DNA of 64,000 nucleotides from Pomphorhynchus laevis (lineage: Eukaryota > Acanthocephala > Palaeacanthocephala > Echinorhynchida > Pomphorhynchidae), in assembly GCA_012934845.2 (NCBI GenBank), contig WNNJ02003385.1, forward strand, positions 18,432 to 82,431, read 5' to 3'. Of this stretch, positions 1-13,200 are shown piece after piece. The notes under the pieces were generated by a model, which saw only the letters and a program-made list of their open reading frames with translations, was not told the origin of the DNA and did not search any database. Both the position numbers and the translations under genes were made by a program. Positions within the stretch are counted from its first letter, which is position 1; every line of letters begins with the position of its first letter.

Positions 1-740
1 CTAACTACAAGGTAGTGATCGGTTGGCAGCTCAGCCCCTCTCTTCACACGAGTGTCCAGAACATAACGTCACAGATTAGATGAAACGATTACAAAATCGA
101 TGATTTATCTTTGACTTAGAGAATCCTGATGCCATGTGCATCTATGAATGTCCTTATGTTCAAACATTATGTTGGTTGTGCACAAATTGTTACGAGAACA
201 AAAGTGAAATAATTCAACTAAACTCGCATTTAGATCAGAGAATTTGTTCTTCCCTAACACTTCTTTCCGAGTGCTACTGTCGCTGCCAACATGAGCATTG
301 AAGTCATCCAATAGAACGAGGGAATCTCCAACTGAAGTACTATCAAGCAGAGTCTGAATATCTTTCACGAATGCTGCGTATTCCGAGATAATGTTGGGAG
401 CATACGCACACACAACAGTTATCCCCTTTCTCTCTTTGACTAAAAGTCTCCGAGACGCCAACCTTTCGTTCACCGGGTTAAACATATCTACCACGATCGA
501 CAAGAGGGCATTTGTAAGTATCCCTGCACCCGCCTGTCGTCGCATTCCTTGGTAACTCCCGAATAGTTCAAGGTTCAATCTTGATCCAAAAGTTTAGTTC
601 CAGAATAGTGAAGAGAAGTCACTCTGACTATTTCAAGGCCGAAGCGAACCATCTCTTTAACTAATTCTGATTCCTTCCCCGCCAGCGAGATGACATTTCA
701 CGTTCCTACATGAAGGCTAGTATGCTTAGGATGTTAATGT
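1..740 (-). mobile_element. Family D LINE (RTE-like), endonuclease fragment D1
   Basis: Read on the minus strand, this is the 5' part of an RTE-like LINE and encodes its AP-type endonuclease. It begins near 735 with an LHVGT-N start motif. It then gives RRQAGAGILTN, VCAYAPN, LVLLDDFNAHVG, MFEHKDIHRCTWHQD and, by position 1, DTRVKRGAELPTDHYLVV. This order matches the endonuclease of RTE-type elements known from fish and invertebrates. The longest open stretch is 105-578 (157 codons); at least one stop and one frame change break the rest. The element runs off the left window edge, so its RT may lie outside. A separate RT-bearing copy of what looks like the same family is at 27.7-29.4 kb. Confidence 0.8.
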
Positions 741-887
741 CTCTTTCGCTATCTCCGTACAGCTGCCTGGTCACACTGCACTCGACAATTAAAACTTATC
801 CGGTCAGTGGTAAGCTGACCATTGTTCTTCGCATTTGATTTATATTTTGTAAATTTGTTGCTTGTTATTTTCATTGTTTTCGTTTGC

Positions 888-1147
888 TTGTTCGGTTATC
901 TCCCATTCCCGATATCCTTTGATGATCCAACATAGCTACTGCAAAGAAACAGGTCTCCGAGACTCTCCATCTTTTCATCCATTGTCCAATCTGCCGTTGG
1001 AATCATCGGAATGATTTTGTTTGTTCGGCTATTTCCCGTTCCCAATATCCTTTGATGATCCAACATCGCTACTGTAAGGAAACAGGCCTCCGTGATTCTC
1101 TTCCGCCTTTTCGTCCATTGTCTAATCCGCCGTCAGAGTCATCTGAG
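888..1147. repeat. Two diverged tandem copies of a ~123-bp unit
   Basis: Unit 1 (888-1010) and unit 2 (1021-1147) share long runs such as ATCCTTTGATGATCCAACAT, with scattered substitutions, and are separated by about 10 bp. An open frame of 69 codons (1052-1261) starts inside unit 2, but I recognise nothing in it. The unit could be the end of an unidentified element. The stretch 1262-1600 is AT-rich and shows nothing else I can name. Confidence 0.65.
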
Positions 1148-1599
1148 GGTTCTGTGATAGTCTATGAAAAGACTATCCCTACGGCTGATGCAAGCCGGTC
1201 AATTATTAAGCCGTTGATTAACGAATGTCGAGCATACGTTGCTTGGGCCGCTCTACGATGAGGCTAAATGGCAATAGGTGTCAGTTTTATACTTTATTGA
1301 CTGGCACCTAGCGGCCCACCATTTTTTATTCATCAACATTCAGTACAATTAAAAATGATATTTTTAAATAAAAATTGTATTTTTAAATCAAAATTGTAGT
1401 TTGATTTAAAAATACCTTGTTTATTCATCCTACAATTTTAGATCCTATAAACGATATCTCACTTTTCAATGAAATCAAACCCTTATCTCTTTTTCGTTTA
1501 AAATCTCACTCCAGTGATACAACCTACCCTTCTTTACTTTAAGTTGCCCTAAAGGATTGCTTCCAAGCATCTTCCATTCTGTTCAGACGCTTTGTACAA

Positions 1600-4500
1600 T
1601 TATTTTCTACATTTAACTATATAATGTTTCCTGATCGCTCCCCATCTGACAATGACAACCTCGCATCTGCTTTTAATGACAAACTTACTCATGAAGGTAG
1701 CGGTGAATCTTCCCTAGTCATCAAACAGATTGATAGAAATTTTCATGTCTTTCTACTCCTGCCCAAAATTCGATAGAAACCACTTTCCCCTCCTTGCCTT
1801 CTTCTCTGACTACCTCTTCATTCCACCTCGACCTCCTAAACATCTGCTCTATAGCGAATAAAGTCGACTCATCACTTGACCTCTTCTACCAACAGTCGTT
1901 GGATATGCTTAGCCTCATTTAATCTTAACATCTTTATAGTAGTTGCATCTCGATTCGACACCTACGTTCTTAGATTACGCTGTAAACTATAAGTCCCGTT
2001 CTCAATCCTCTAATAGTGTATCATCCAGTAATCATATTGGCATCATCGCTCTCTCGTCTTTCTATGCCTCGTCATCGTTTATCTGCTCCCTTTGTTCTAC
2101 AAACCTTGAAATTTCTTTCTTTCAATATTTCGGTAGGCTTATTTTCGCTGAATGTGTATATTATGTATCGTCCTGGCTTTAGTTCTTCGTCTAATAATTT
2201 CTTTGATGAACTATCTGATATACTATCACGTATCTCGCTCTCCTCTTATTTTTCATTTGTACTTGGTGTATCAACATTTGTTTGGAATGCCCTGGGTTTG
2301 TTGATACCTAAACACTTATCACCGTTTTTCATGATTGTAAATATTCCATCATGTCTTCGCTACACACTCCTACCCCTACTCACATTCTTGTTGGTGTTCT
2401 TGATTGTATCGCTGTTCATAATAGCCTATCTTCCACCGCCGTTGTCTGTACTTCGGATCCCGGTCTATTTAACAATTTTCTTGTCATCCCCTCCCTTTCT
2501 ATACTATGCTCTTCTTTCTCTGCTTCACCTATTATTTGTCGACAGTGGAAGCGTTTTGATCTGCCTTTTTGTTCTCTACTAATTGTCTCTCCTCCCATGT
2601 CATCGTCTTTAACTCTCCAACGTCCGTACTATCTGTCTAACCTCTTTGATTATGAACTCTACTCATACTCGACAATATTCTTCAATGTCAACTATTTACT
2701 ATCCATCAAACGTACTATGCACCATGGTTTGAATCTTACCGTAGGCGCTCGAAGTGTCTTCTATGTCGTTCGTTTAGTCCTACCTTCATTTTCTGAAGTG
2801 TTCTCTCACTTCTATCCTTTCTAATATTCACAGCAACTATTTAGCTCTTCGTAGGTATAACCGTTCTCTCTTACATAGTAAGTTATTCCTCTTTTAAAAG
2901 AACAAGCTTCTATCTTCCTCTAACACAGTATCTAAATGAAATACTCTAAACACTAACTGTCGCGTTTTACCTTTGTTAGTACTCTCGATCCACATAAATT
3001 TTCTGTTTGTCTTTAATCGATGCTCGATTCAACTATCCTAGGCATGCATTTTTCTCCTCCCTCGTCTTCTTTGCAGGATCTTCGTCTGCCTGAACTTTTT
3101 CATCTTCTTACTGTATATGTCGACGAGGTTTCTTGTGTGATTTTTAACTGTGGTCCTTCAACTGTGTTATTCAACTGTGATCATTTAACTTGCTCCTTCC
3201 TTAACCTTAATGCTTAACTCTGCCATTCGTAGTGGTTATTTTCCTCCTGTTTGGAAATCCTCCATAGTTCGACCACCACTCAAGATCCATCTATTGATCC
3301 CTTGCTGCCTTCCTTATATCGCCCTATCTCTAACCTTCTAACTGTCTTTAAATTTCTTGAACGTCTTGAGTTAAACTAGGTTAACATCCATTTTTTTCAG
3401 CCAAACTATATCCTCCTTTTCAGTCTGCTTTCTGATATCACCATTCTACTGAGTAAGCATTCAACAATTTTCTCTGATTTACTTCTTACGCGTGATGAGA
3501 AAGTCTGCAGTTTCGTAATTTCCCCTATCTTTCTTCTGATTTTGACATTGTTGACTATTCCATCCTCCTTGATAGCTTTCGCCACAACTATGGATTTTCT
3601 TCTGACGCTGTATCCTGATTCTCCTCTTATATCTGAATGATATATTCATGTATGTTCCAATGCGTCTTTCTCTAACCTTCCTCTATCTCCTGTGGCGTTC
3701 CTCGAGGATCTTGCTATGACCATTTTTTCTCTCTCTTCTCTTTAGCAATCTTTCCGGCATTACATGTGATCATAATTTCTGGATCATGTAATATGGCGAT
3801 GATATTCTCCTTTACTCGCATTATCCTGCTCATCTTATCGATGATCTCTCAACCTTTTCGACAAATTGTGTTCTCTCCATTTCCAATCATCTTTTTTCGT
3901 TTCGTTTGCATCTTAACCATTTCAAGTCTAAAATCTCATAAGCTATTCCTTCTTACCTCTCTGTCTCACCTCCCTTGGTATTTCTAAATTCTATTGTTGA
4001 TCACCCCACTTGGAAGTTCACTTTGATAGCTGTCTTTCTCTCGATCCATTCGTTCGCGACAAAACCCGATATCGCAATCTCCGACTTTGCGACCTTTGCC
4101 GTGTTAGAAGCTCGCTTGATTTAAATTCATGTCACTCGCTCATCTCTAGTCTATTGTTTCTTAAGATCGACTATAGCCTCAGTCTTTCTTGCTTTCTTCT
4201 CTAAATCTTCACTTCTTCTTCAGCGCCTTGTGAATTTCACCGTGCGTATCCTTTATCGCCTCTGCCATTTTGATCACATTTCCTTTTACCTTTCTAAACT
4301 CAACTGGCTAACTATAAAAACCGTATTCTATTTTCTTCAAACTCGCCTTATTATCTGCATTTTCTTACACTTACCGAATCCCGCCTCACCGCCATAAATC
4401 TTTGTTCATGTGACTATATTCTTCATATTCCGTCATTTTTCTCAAACTATGGTCGGCGTTCCCTTTTTATTCCCGCTCCTGTTCTCCGGGATAAAATACC

Positions 4501-4740
4501 TAATGTCATTCGCTTCACTGCCTCCTTTCTATCCTTCAAACATTGTATCTGCACTTTTTATATCACTTACTAGTTGATTCAATTATTCTAACTCTTTAAA
4601 AGTCTTTCATACACTCCCACACTTCAACATCAATCTATTTACATAGTTCATATTTTTGCTATTTTTAATTATTTTGTTGTAAAAACTTTTAATTTGTAAT
4701 TTAGTGAACTTGAAAGTGGATGTAAATCCACAATAGCCAA
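1600..4740 (+). mobile_element. Family C LINE (CR1/L2-like), decayed copy C1
   Basis: This is a strongly decayed LINE of the same family as the copy at 10.2-14.0 kb. Recognisable parts in order are: the end of ORF1 near 1620-1760; the start of the AP endonuclease near 1810-1900 (NICSIANKVDSSLDLFYQQ); endonuclease sequence with a YRPG motif near 2160; RT remnants at 2.9-4.2 kb; and the C-terminal module near 4500 (VIRFTASFLSFK, matching the SLITFKHLL of C2). Every frame is broken many times. The sense strand is very rich in C and T. The 5' boundary is approximate. Confidence 0.7.
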
Positions 4741-5200
4741 TTTAGTAAATCTGTACTTTTCTAGATTTAACAATTCTTTCAATGAACTGATTATTGCCGC
4801 ATGGCGATGCAAGTGCTATAATTCTTTCGGAAGTGATGCTGATCTTAGTAGTATCAAATAAGATTTTAGCAGTTGAGATGTCCTTCCAATGAATTAATTT
4901 ACATTTATTTTCATTTATATAAAAACCATTATTTATTACAATGTGTACAAGTTTTCCCTAACTTTATTAAATTGATCAATAGAACCTACACATCGGGGGT
5001 TGTCTGAATATCAACAATGTGTAACATCTTTAGAATATTTTGAAGGTCGTGAATTAATAGGATGGACGCTGCTGCAAATGCTACCATTGCGAGCGGATCC
5101 CCTTGTTTAAAACTTTCTCGCTTCTTAATGATCTAGTCCTCCATACCCAAAATTGGCGCATCTTGATAACAGTTAGTGAGTACAGTTTGTAGCGATAGAC
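4740..5200 (-). mobile_element. Family E reverse-transcriptase fragment E(v)
   Basis: The minus strand encodes the middle of a family E reverse transcriptase. The motif QGDPLAMVAFAAASILLIHD lies near 5070-5130. Further along come KISITSERIIALAS and NNQFIERIV near 4740-4830, which correspond to the post-palm region seen in other E copies. The ADD segment is in a shifted frame and eroded. The upstream part is missing where the family A element at 5.2 kb begins, so that insertion or a deletion probably removed it. Confidence 0.65.
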
Positions 5201-5219
5201 AAGTGCTAATTTTTTATCA

Positions 5220-6407
5220 ATGGAAATTCAAAAGTTAAATTCACATAAGAAAGAAGTCACAAATTCTGAAGTTATGGAAAGCAAATTTTCTTCTATTTAC
5301 AACGAAAAACCATCCAAATATTAACTAAATAAGGTGAATGTCGGTCTTAATCATCACAGCCCAAAGGTAAGTGATGCTTCTGTTCCTTCTGATAATGGAG
5401 AATTACTTTCCCCCAATCCCCAAGCTTGTTAATCTGGGGATTATCAAAATAATAAAGCCTTTAGAGAGGCACATGTTATACAACACTTTCATCCGAGAAT
5501 TTGTCTCTAAAATGAACAACCTAATAATTTTCAACACTGTTCGATATAACAACAGTGGTATTAAGATATCATTCTCATCCCAGGATCTCCTGGAGAGCTA
5601 TGAGAGTATTTTAACGCGAACCTTAAAGATTTGGGCATATTCGAGTGCAAACCCATCCAAGCATCCTTGGAAATAGCCAATCTTCCTGCTCACCTGGATG
5701 ATGGGATATTGAGATACTAAAAAAACTTATAAAATTACTAACTTCCGCCCCTTGATTGGAAAAAACGGCTTCCCGTCAACAATTGGTTTTTGTTCAGCGG
5801 CGATGGGACAGGCTGAGTTATTGGAAAAGACGACATGTAATCCCTTTATGGGCTTTAACCTAAAATTCAAAATTGTCGGCAGTGAGTAGTCCACTTATCC
5901 TCACTGTAGTCGGTGCCATAAGTGGGGGCACTGGGCTTCCAGCTGCTCCCTACCGACTACATGTGGAGTGTGTAGCTACTCTTCTTGCCCGGCTGCAGAG
6001 AGCGGCAGCAAATGTACGGGGCCCCATCCTGCTCCAACTGTGGGGAGAGCCACCCAGCCTGGAGTAGAAGATGTGTCTTCTTCAAGAAGTACAGTAGTTT
6101 GTTTTAATCTTCTGCTGTGAGGAAACTCGGATCTTATTCTAGTGCCGCGACATCGGCTCCCCTGAATCCCTGTAGACGTATGTCTGACCAAGAACTACTT
6201 CATGCTATGGATCTCAGATCGGCAGACTCCAGAAAACTAACAGAGGAGTTGGTGAAATCTTTACTTTCTGCTCTACTAACATCGCCGACATTGCCAGCAA
6301 ACTCGGTGATTCCTCCTTCGTCAGAAATTCCAGCTTCGAAAAAGAGGGGGCTTCGGCCCATGACGTTTCCCCTTAAATATAGGCAAAATGCTGAAGGGCA
6401 AGATTAA
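5220..6407 (+). pseudogene. A1 ORF1: nucleic-acid-binding zinc-knuckle protein
   Basis: ORF1 proteins of this LINE group coat the element RNA and help form the particle that carries it to its target. The coding trail starts at MEIQKLNSHK (5220) and moves through 5371-5676 (PKLVNLGIIKIIKPLERH, shared with A4 and A5). It reaches the zinc-knuckle cluster at 5895-6075, where HCSRCHKWGHWAS, CGVCS and CSNCGESHP can be read in alternating frames, and ends in 6117-6407. At least three frame changes occur. Copy A4 (57908-58699) keeps this protein in one frame and is the better reference. Confidence 0.75.
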
Positions 6408-6547
6408 AAGCGCCTCAAAGGGAAATGACAATAATGCCCAGGGGCAAGTACCCACTCTGGGCGGCGCTAATGGTGGAGGGGGCAACCCTTCCACCTCTAC
6501 TAGCTCTGTCTAGGGTGAGGCAATCCCCTTCCAGCTAAACTAACACA

Positions 6548-8990
6548 ATGCAAAGCAATCAAGAGCCTTTTTCACTGAATATCCTTCAGTGGAATTCGGG
6601 AGGTGCTTCTGCCCTTAGCCTTTTATCTGGTAGAGATGCAGATGTTATAGTCCTTCAGGAGACGCGGTCTATCCGTATCCCCCAGGACATTACTCGATTT
6701 ATTCCCAAGCATATATCCACCCACTTCACTCCGTATATAACTCCTCCTCACTCCTCTTCATCTCAAGGTCTTTTAACCTTAGTTAAATGCTCCTTAAGAT
6801 CTTCCCTTCTTCTTAACTATTCTTGTCCAGCCCTATCTTGTTTAGCTATATCACTTCGTAAGAACGGTAAACGCATCAGCATAGCCAATATTTATATACG
6901 GCCAGAGAAATTCACAAGAACCGTGACATCCTGGATCGTATATTGGGTAGTGGCTATGACATGTTACTTGGTGACTTCAACGACAGAACTGGTCGTTGGA
7001 TTAATGCGGCAAACCACAGAGCCAGGAACGACTATCTTATTCACAAACCACAATCCCCCACCTTTCATTGCTCAACAACTAATTCGCTCCTCGACATATT
7101 ACTGCTACATAAGAAGTGGTTGTTGAAACCCATCTGTACTGAGCAGTCGCGCCAACAACAGACCACCTCTCATGACCTAATTCGTTGGCGGTTAGAGGAA
7201 GATAAGTTACTTAGGAGAAAATTCTACTTTGATCCCATCAGGGTGGCCTTCTTTCAAGCAGCTATCCAACTCTTCCCCCGAATTGGAAATGAGAGTTTGA
7301 CCGAATTTAATGCCTACCTCTCTTCGCAAGCTACCGCGTTGCTTTCGACTACCTATAAAGGTCGCATATACAATCCCACTCCAACAAAACTCAAGGTCCT
7401 AGCTAAAATGCTACACCTTCCTAATCTCTCTGTTTCAGCCAGACAAGCCCTCTCGAATGAATACTGGAGCACTAGATATAGGTTCTAGCTGAGTAGGGAT
7501 ACGGCAAGCATTCTCGCATTTACCCTTCTCAGTCTTCCTTCTGGAAGATATTCAAGAAGGAGAAGTTTTTATGTTGGAAGGATAGAGCATTAGGTTGGAT
7601 CGGTAGAATTGGCCTTGATAAAGTTTTGGATGAGTCACTATCCCTACACAATTATGGAGCCACTCAATCACCCCAACCAATCCCGCCTTGGTGTGACTTC
7701 AGGAGTAGGGACTTATCTGTTACAGATATCCTTAACTCCTGGGGGCCACTCCCGGGCACCTCCAGAACCCATGCGCCACTCTCCACTCGTGTTTGTCAGC
7801 TTTTGACAGACAGTCAGAGAAAGGAGGTCGCCATAACAATGCTATTAGCCTCCCCGTCCGACATTGCTGGAATAAACATCAGCCGTCGTGTTTTTATACC
7901 AAAAAATAAGTCGATTTCATGTCCTAAAGATCTGCGACCCATTTCGATTCAAAACTCCCTCATCTCCATTTACGAAAAAGCGCTTGCGCGTAAAATCCGC
8001 GATCATCTAAGTAGGCGAAATTTAATCCCACCAGGTTTTCATGGGTACGTAAAAGATCGCTCGGTCCATTCAGCAATAGGTGAAGTGGATCAGTTTTGTC
8101 AAGTTAACAGTCATCAGCTTGCTGTGGCTGTTTTCCTTGACTTCTCTGCTGCATTTGACCGCATTTCCAGTCCCTTTATTATCACTTCTCTCATGTCCCT
8201 CGGGTTGCCTACGAGAATTGTTAACAGGGTGGAAATATTGCTGTACAACAAGCGATTCTTCTATGAAGACGACCCTGATGCACGTCAGTTTTACCCTATT
8301 ACAGGTCTGCATCAAGGCTCCCCACTTTCTCCAATTTTGTATCTTGCTGCCTCCATTAAACTACAAAAAATTCAAACGCGATCAACATCTTGTAGTATAC
8401 GCTGATGATACCACAGCCCTGTTCTATGGACGCGGGTGCTAAGATGTAGTCTCTGACATCAGCTGTTTCTTTACAAGATTAAAAGATCAGCTGCCCTTTT
8501 CCAACCTTGTTTTGAACTCTTCCAAATCGCAGGTGGTTGTCTTTCATGGCGCCTCAGCGACAAAGAAAAAACTCAAGAGATTAGCACTCTCAGCTCTATC
8601 TTCTATCCTGACTAATCAACCTCTCTCTACTTCACAAGTCGAGTAAAATACCTGGGGTTCACCATTACGGTGAACTGGTCAGCGAAATCTGACCTGGATA
8701 GACTTTCACGTATTCTGAAGAGAGCTAGATAGGCCCTGAAACGGGCCCAACATCTGTCATTGAAAGAGAAAACCCAAGTGCGCCTCTGGGGTACTTAAGC
8801 TATCTCGGGATTAGTCTTCTTTTCAAGAGGACGTCCCCCTGAACAAAGACTAAGGTTTCTTAAGCTCTTCATTTCGAGATTACCGAGCATCGTCCGCCTC
8901 GATTAGATTCTTCGGTGGATGACAGATCCCCGTGTGGTTCAGTCGGAGAGCGGCGTGTTGGATAGGCTGTGGCTCAGATCCTGTTGGACC
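6548..8990 (+). pseudogene. A1 ORF2: AP endonuclease plus reverse transcriptase
   Basis: ORF2 nicks target DNA and primes reverse transcription. The start at 6548 (MQSNQEPFSLNILQWNSGG) matches the start of ORF2 in A4 and A5. Endonuclease motifs are VIVLQETR near residue 35 and LGDFNDRTGRW near 6967. The RT region begins around 7830 with VFIPKNKSISCPKDLRPIS; palm motif A is FLDFSAAFDR near 8135, the substrate motif GSPLSPILYLA near 8320, and the catalytic YADD near 8398. The C-terminus resembles A2 up to about 8990. It is split over at least four frames with internal stops. Confidence 0.88.
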
Positions 8991-9120
8991 TGAGGCCATA
9001 ACAGATCTGAGGACAAAAGAAATATTTACTTGGGAAGAACATTAACATTACTTTTTAGCATGTTCCTTTTTTTAAATTAGCTATCTGTTGTCATTTATTA
9101 AGAAAATCTTTATTTATTTA

Positions 9121-10226
9121 TAAAAAGCAGAAACAGTTTAAAACATATAATATTCATAAATGCTCTTAAGCAATAATATAGGGGTCGTACCGTGTCACTC
9201 GATGTCAATGAATACGACTAACCTGAATGCACAGACTTGCAGCTCTTACCATAATTTATGCACTTTTTCAGCGAAGCAAACGAATGCATTCGTTTGCAAT
9301 CGACCGAGGCTGGTATACAAGCTTAAAACAAAGAAGTCCATGTTTTTTAACCAATTATAATGATAATAATATTAATGACATTTTAAATTATATAATGAAT
9401 GTGAGAGAGTGTATGAGTGCTGATGACTGCTGACAAAACCACAGTTATTGCCAAAATACAATGCTAAGGCTTTACACATGAGAAAACTGCTCTGGGGATT
9501 AATAGCTTATCCTAATCCGTCTGCTCAGAGAAAGTTTCTCATTGAAGACTCCAAGATCAAATCGATGAAGAGTTGTTACAGCGTAATGCATAAAGCTCCT
9601 GCCCTACAAGACTTTTTCAAAATTATAGTGGTTAACAAAAAGGAAGACCACCTTTTGGTCTTGGAGAGTAGCAGATTCCAAGTTGATCACTTCGAAGGAA
9701 TTTGGGATTGTATTCAATGAAATAAAATCGCAATATCTCTTAAATGCAATGATATTGTCCCAGAATGTGCAGCTTCAAACGAGGCTAAAGCTTACTCTCT
9801 ATCATATTGATCCATTGCAAGACAATAGAAGAATTCTTGAATCCATAGCAGATCATGCCTAAGATGCCATTGAATGTCATTTCAGTGTGCGTGGCTGCCA
9901 CTAAGTTGATCGACGAGGAACTTTGAGGGTAAATCCTCGCTAAACTGATAGCTTCACTGCAAGCAGCCTGGTCAGATATCGCACTCAGAAAGATGATATT
10001 TCTTCCAAAGAATCAATGGGTATTAACGACTAAATTCATGAGACCGTATATCTAATAATATGGTAATGGTAAGAAATCTCTGGCAAGATCTTGCTCGTCA
10101 CTACGAATCTCGGGAATTGTTGGGTGACCACATTAACGGGTTTCATAGTAGTATGGTAACTATAAAAGCAATCAGGGCCTTGCAGAATTTTCTCACTAAG
10201 GATACACGGCTGGCGCTTTTCACGAC
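9121..10226 (+). other. Unidentified region with degraded coding remnants
   Basis: The longest open frame is 9448-9720 (90 codons, starting MPKYNAKALHMRKLL). Protein-like stretches follow in shifting frames near 9900-10030 (WVLTTKFMRPYI) and at 10060-10230 (MVMVRNLWQDLARHYES). I do not recognise the protein. The region sits between two LINEs, and its GC is higher than the surrounding host DNA, so a decayed mobile element is likelier than a host gene. Confidence 0.35.
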
Positions 10227-13200
10227 GTGTCTCCTACTTTTGACAACCTCACACTCGACTCAGAAATGAAAAAGTTGAAAAAAGATGATGCCACCACATT
10301 CACTTCAAATCCCACGTCTTCACTTCCCGACACCCCCGTATCTTCCCTTCTGTCTCGTTTCTCAATAACCTACATCCCTCAATCAAAATCACCTCCACCA
10401 ACCTCCACAATCCTTCCACTCATAACCTTTCCTCACATCGCTCACCACCCTATATATTATCCAAATCATCTTTGTCTTCTGCTGTCGAACCTACTTCCTT
10501 GATATCTGCTACTCCCAGCTCTCCTATCGTGATCTTACTAACTCACGTTAATCGTCATCCTTTACGGAAACGCTTTCCTTCTCGCGGTCGTTGCGCCATC
10601 GTCATTAATATTACTCCTTCCACCTCTTTATCTCCACAAGCACGTTTCGACTACGATGTTTCCGCATTTAGATCCATCCTCTCGTCTCTTGTTCCTGCGT
10701 ATAAACCATCCTTTTTTAACAACATCTCTGCTGTCACGTTCATCCGCCTAAACAAATCTTCTCAATCTAATCATTCCCAACACCCTCTCCTTAAAATTGT
10801 TTACAAGCATCGCTCTCACGTGTCATCTGTCCTCTCCCGACGATTCAAACTAATGTCCTCTTCAGCCACTCGCATTTTTCCCGATCGTACCTCTCCAAAA
10901 TCGCTCAACTCTCATCTGCCCGCATCGAAAAACGCCGTCGCGAGGAAAACGGCGAAACATCTCTCTCCATCCGAAAAATAGACCGAAATTTTCAAGTTGT
11001 CCACACCCGCCCAAAATTCGATGGCACTCCATCTCCCCTATGTGTCTTATCCACTAGCCCCTATCACCAGCACACACAGCTTCCGCCTCGGCCTACTCAA
11101 CACTAGATATATTCTCAATAAATCCGATCTCATCCTCAACCTATTTACCAAGCAATTCATCGATTTCTTCTGCTTTACCGAATCCTGGCACTCCGATTCT
11201 GACGACTTCTCCATCCGCCGTTTGCTCTCCGCCGGTTGCTCACTAGTCGAATCCGCTCACCCTTCACCTCATCCTCTTCTAAATTCTCTAATCCTGACGG
11301 CATTGTCGCATTCGCCCGTCACCCCGCGTCTATTCGCAAAATCACTTCCCCTTTCAGTCCTTGCTCTTTTGAACTGCTCACTTGTCGTTCTTCTAACCCG
11401 ATTACTCTAGATCTCGTCATTGTATACCGTCCTGGTTCATCAGCTCTTACCTTCTTTTTTTACCGAGCTCGCTGACCTTCTGTCTCACTGTTCTTTGTCC
11501 ACAATCCCTTCAATCGTACTCGGCGACTTCAACATCCGCCTCGACCGCACCTCTTCCACAGAGTCCATCCAGTTCATCAACATTATATCCAACTATAACT
11601 ACAAACTCATCTCCACTGCCCCCACAAATATCCCTGGAGGGGCACTCGACATCATCGTTGTCCCCGATCATTTTGCTGCCTACACCTCACTGTCCATTTT
11701 CGATCCTGGTCTATCCGATCACTTTCTCGTCACCCTTGATCTCACTCACAATCACACCCCTCCTCACACACCTACAATTCTATTCGCTCTTGGAGAAATC
11801 TTGACCTCTTCCGTCTCCTCTCTACCTTACTCAAATCGTCTCTATCCTATCCCACAATAAAATATTCGTTTCCTTACGATCTCGTCTTTCTTTTCGACTC
11901 TGGACTCACATCCACTCTCGATCTTCTCCTGCCTTTCAAGCCTCACCCACACCGTCGCTTGCACCGTGCCCAAGGGTTTGACATCCAATGCCTAATCTCA
12001 AAGCGTCGACTCCGTCATGCTTTTCAAGTATATCACCGCTCTCTCAGACGTGATTTCCACTCGATCACTCTGTCTTTCCATGATTCCTATCTTGCTCTTC
12101 GCCGGTCTCATCTCAACCTACTACGTACCAAATGCAACTCCTTTTAGTCGCATAAAATCATCACTTAATTCAACTCTAAGACTCTTGCATACTTTTAACT
12201 TAATCCTTGCACGCTCCTCTTCGGCTTGCTACATCAATCTCCATGATTATTCGTCATTTCTCCATACCAAAGTATCCACGTTGCTCTCTCACACCCCGGC
12301 TCCATCCTATCCCACTCTGTTCCGCCTAGCCTTATCCTTCCGGAACTTTTTCATCTTCTCCCTGTCTCACATTCCGAAGTTTCATATGTTCTCATGTTCT
12401 TGCCCAACAAAACCTCACCTGCCGATCCCCTGCCTACTCACATACTTAAATCCATATGCTCATCGATATACCTTTTCTCACAAGCTTGTTTAACTCGTCT
12501 ATTCATATTCGGATCTTCCCTTCACATTGGAAATCCGAAATCGTTCGTACCCTCCTAAAGAAACAATCGCTCGACCCCTTCCTTCTAGCTATCGCACCAT
12601 TTCACTACCCCGACTCTTTCTAAGCTCTTAGAACGCCTCATCTTAATACAGATCAACTCTTATTTCTCCTCATCTAATCTGTACCCTCCTTTCAAATCCG
12701 CTTTCCGCTCTAATCACTCTACATAAATCACCTGCATGAAAGTTTACAACGACTTACTCATTTCTCGAGACAAGGCTCTATATAGTATTCTCATCTCCTT
12801 GGACCTCTCCTCCGCCTTCGCCATTGCGACCACTCCGTCATCCTTTCTCGCCTTCGTTATGATAACGGCTATTCTTCCTCCTCCGTGGCATGGTTTGCCT
12901 CATATCTATCCGACCGTTCCTTTCGCGTCTGTTGTAATTCATCATCCTTCCCTCCCATCCCTATTTTTTGCGGGGTCCCAAAAGGTTTAATCCTTGGTCC
13001 CTGCTTTTATTTCTTCTGTTTGGCGATCTCTCTCCGTTTATCAAACCTTTCTCTTTCAACGTCATGCAATACGTCGATGGCATCCTCATCTATGCTCATG
13101 CACCTGCACATCGCATCTACGATATCGACATTTCTGTCTCGAACTGTCTTTCTTCTATCTAGAAACGTCTTTTCAATCTCCATCTCGTTCTAAACCTCGA

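Larger units (their letters stand above)
5200..9120 (+). mobile_element. Family A LINE (Jockey/I group), nearly full-length copy A1
   Basis: A two-ORF non-LTR retrotransposon. ORF1 runs from the ATG at 5220 to about 6410 and carries three CCHC-type zinc knuckles at 5895-6075. ORF2 starts at 6548 with the endonuclease and continues through the RT to about 8990. The 3' end is the family signature AAAATCTTTATTTATTTA at 9103-9120, shared with copies A2, A4 and A5; there is no poly(A). Several frame changes and stops separate the pieces, so this copy is dead. I found no convincing target duplication. The clade within the Jockey/I group is not settled. Confidence 0.9.
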
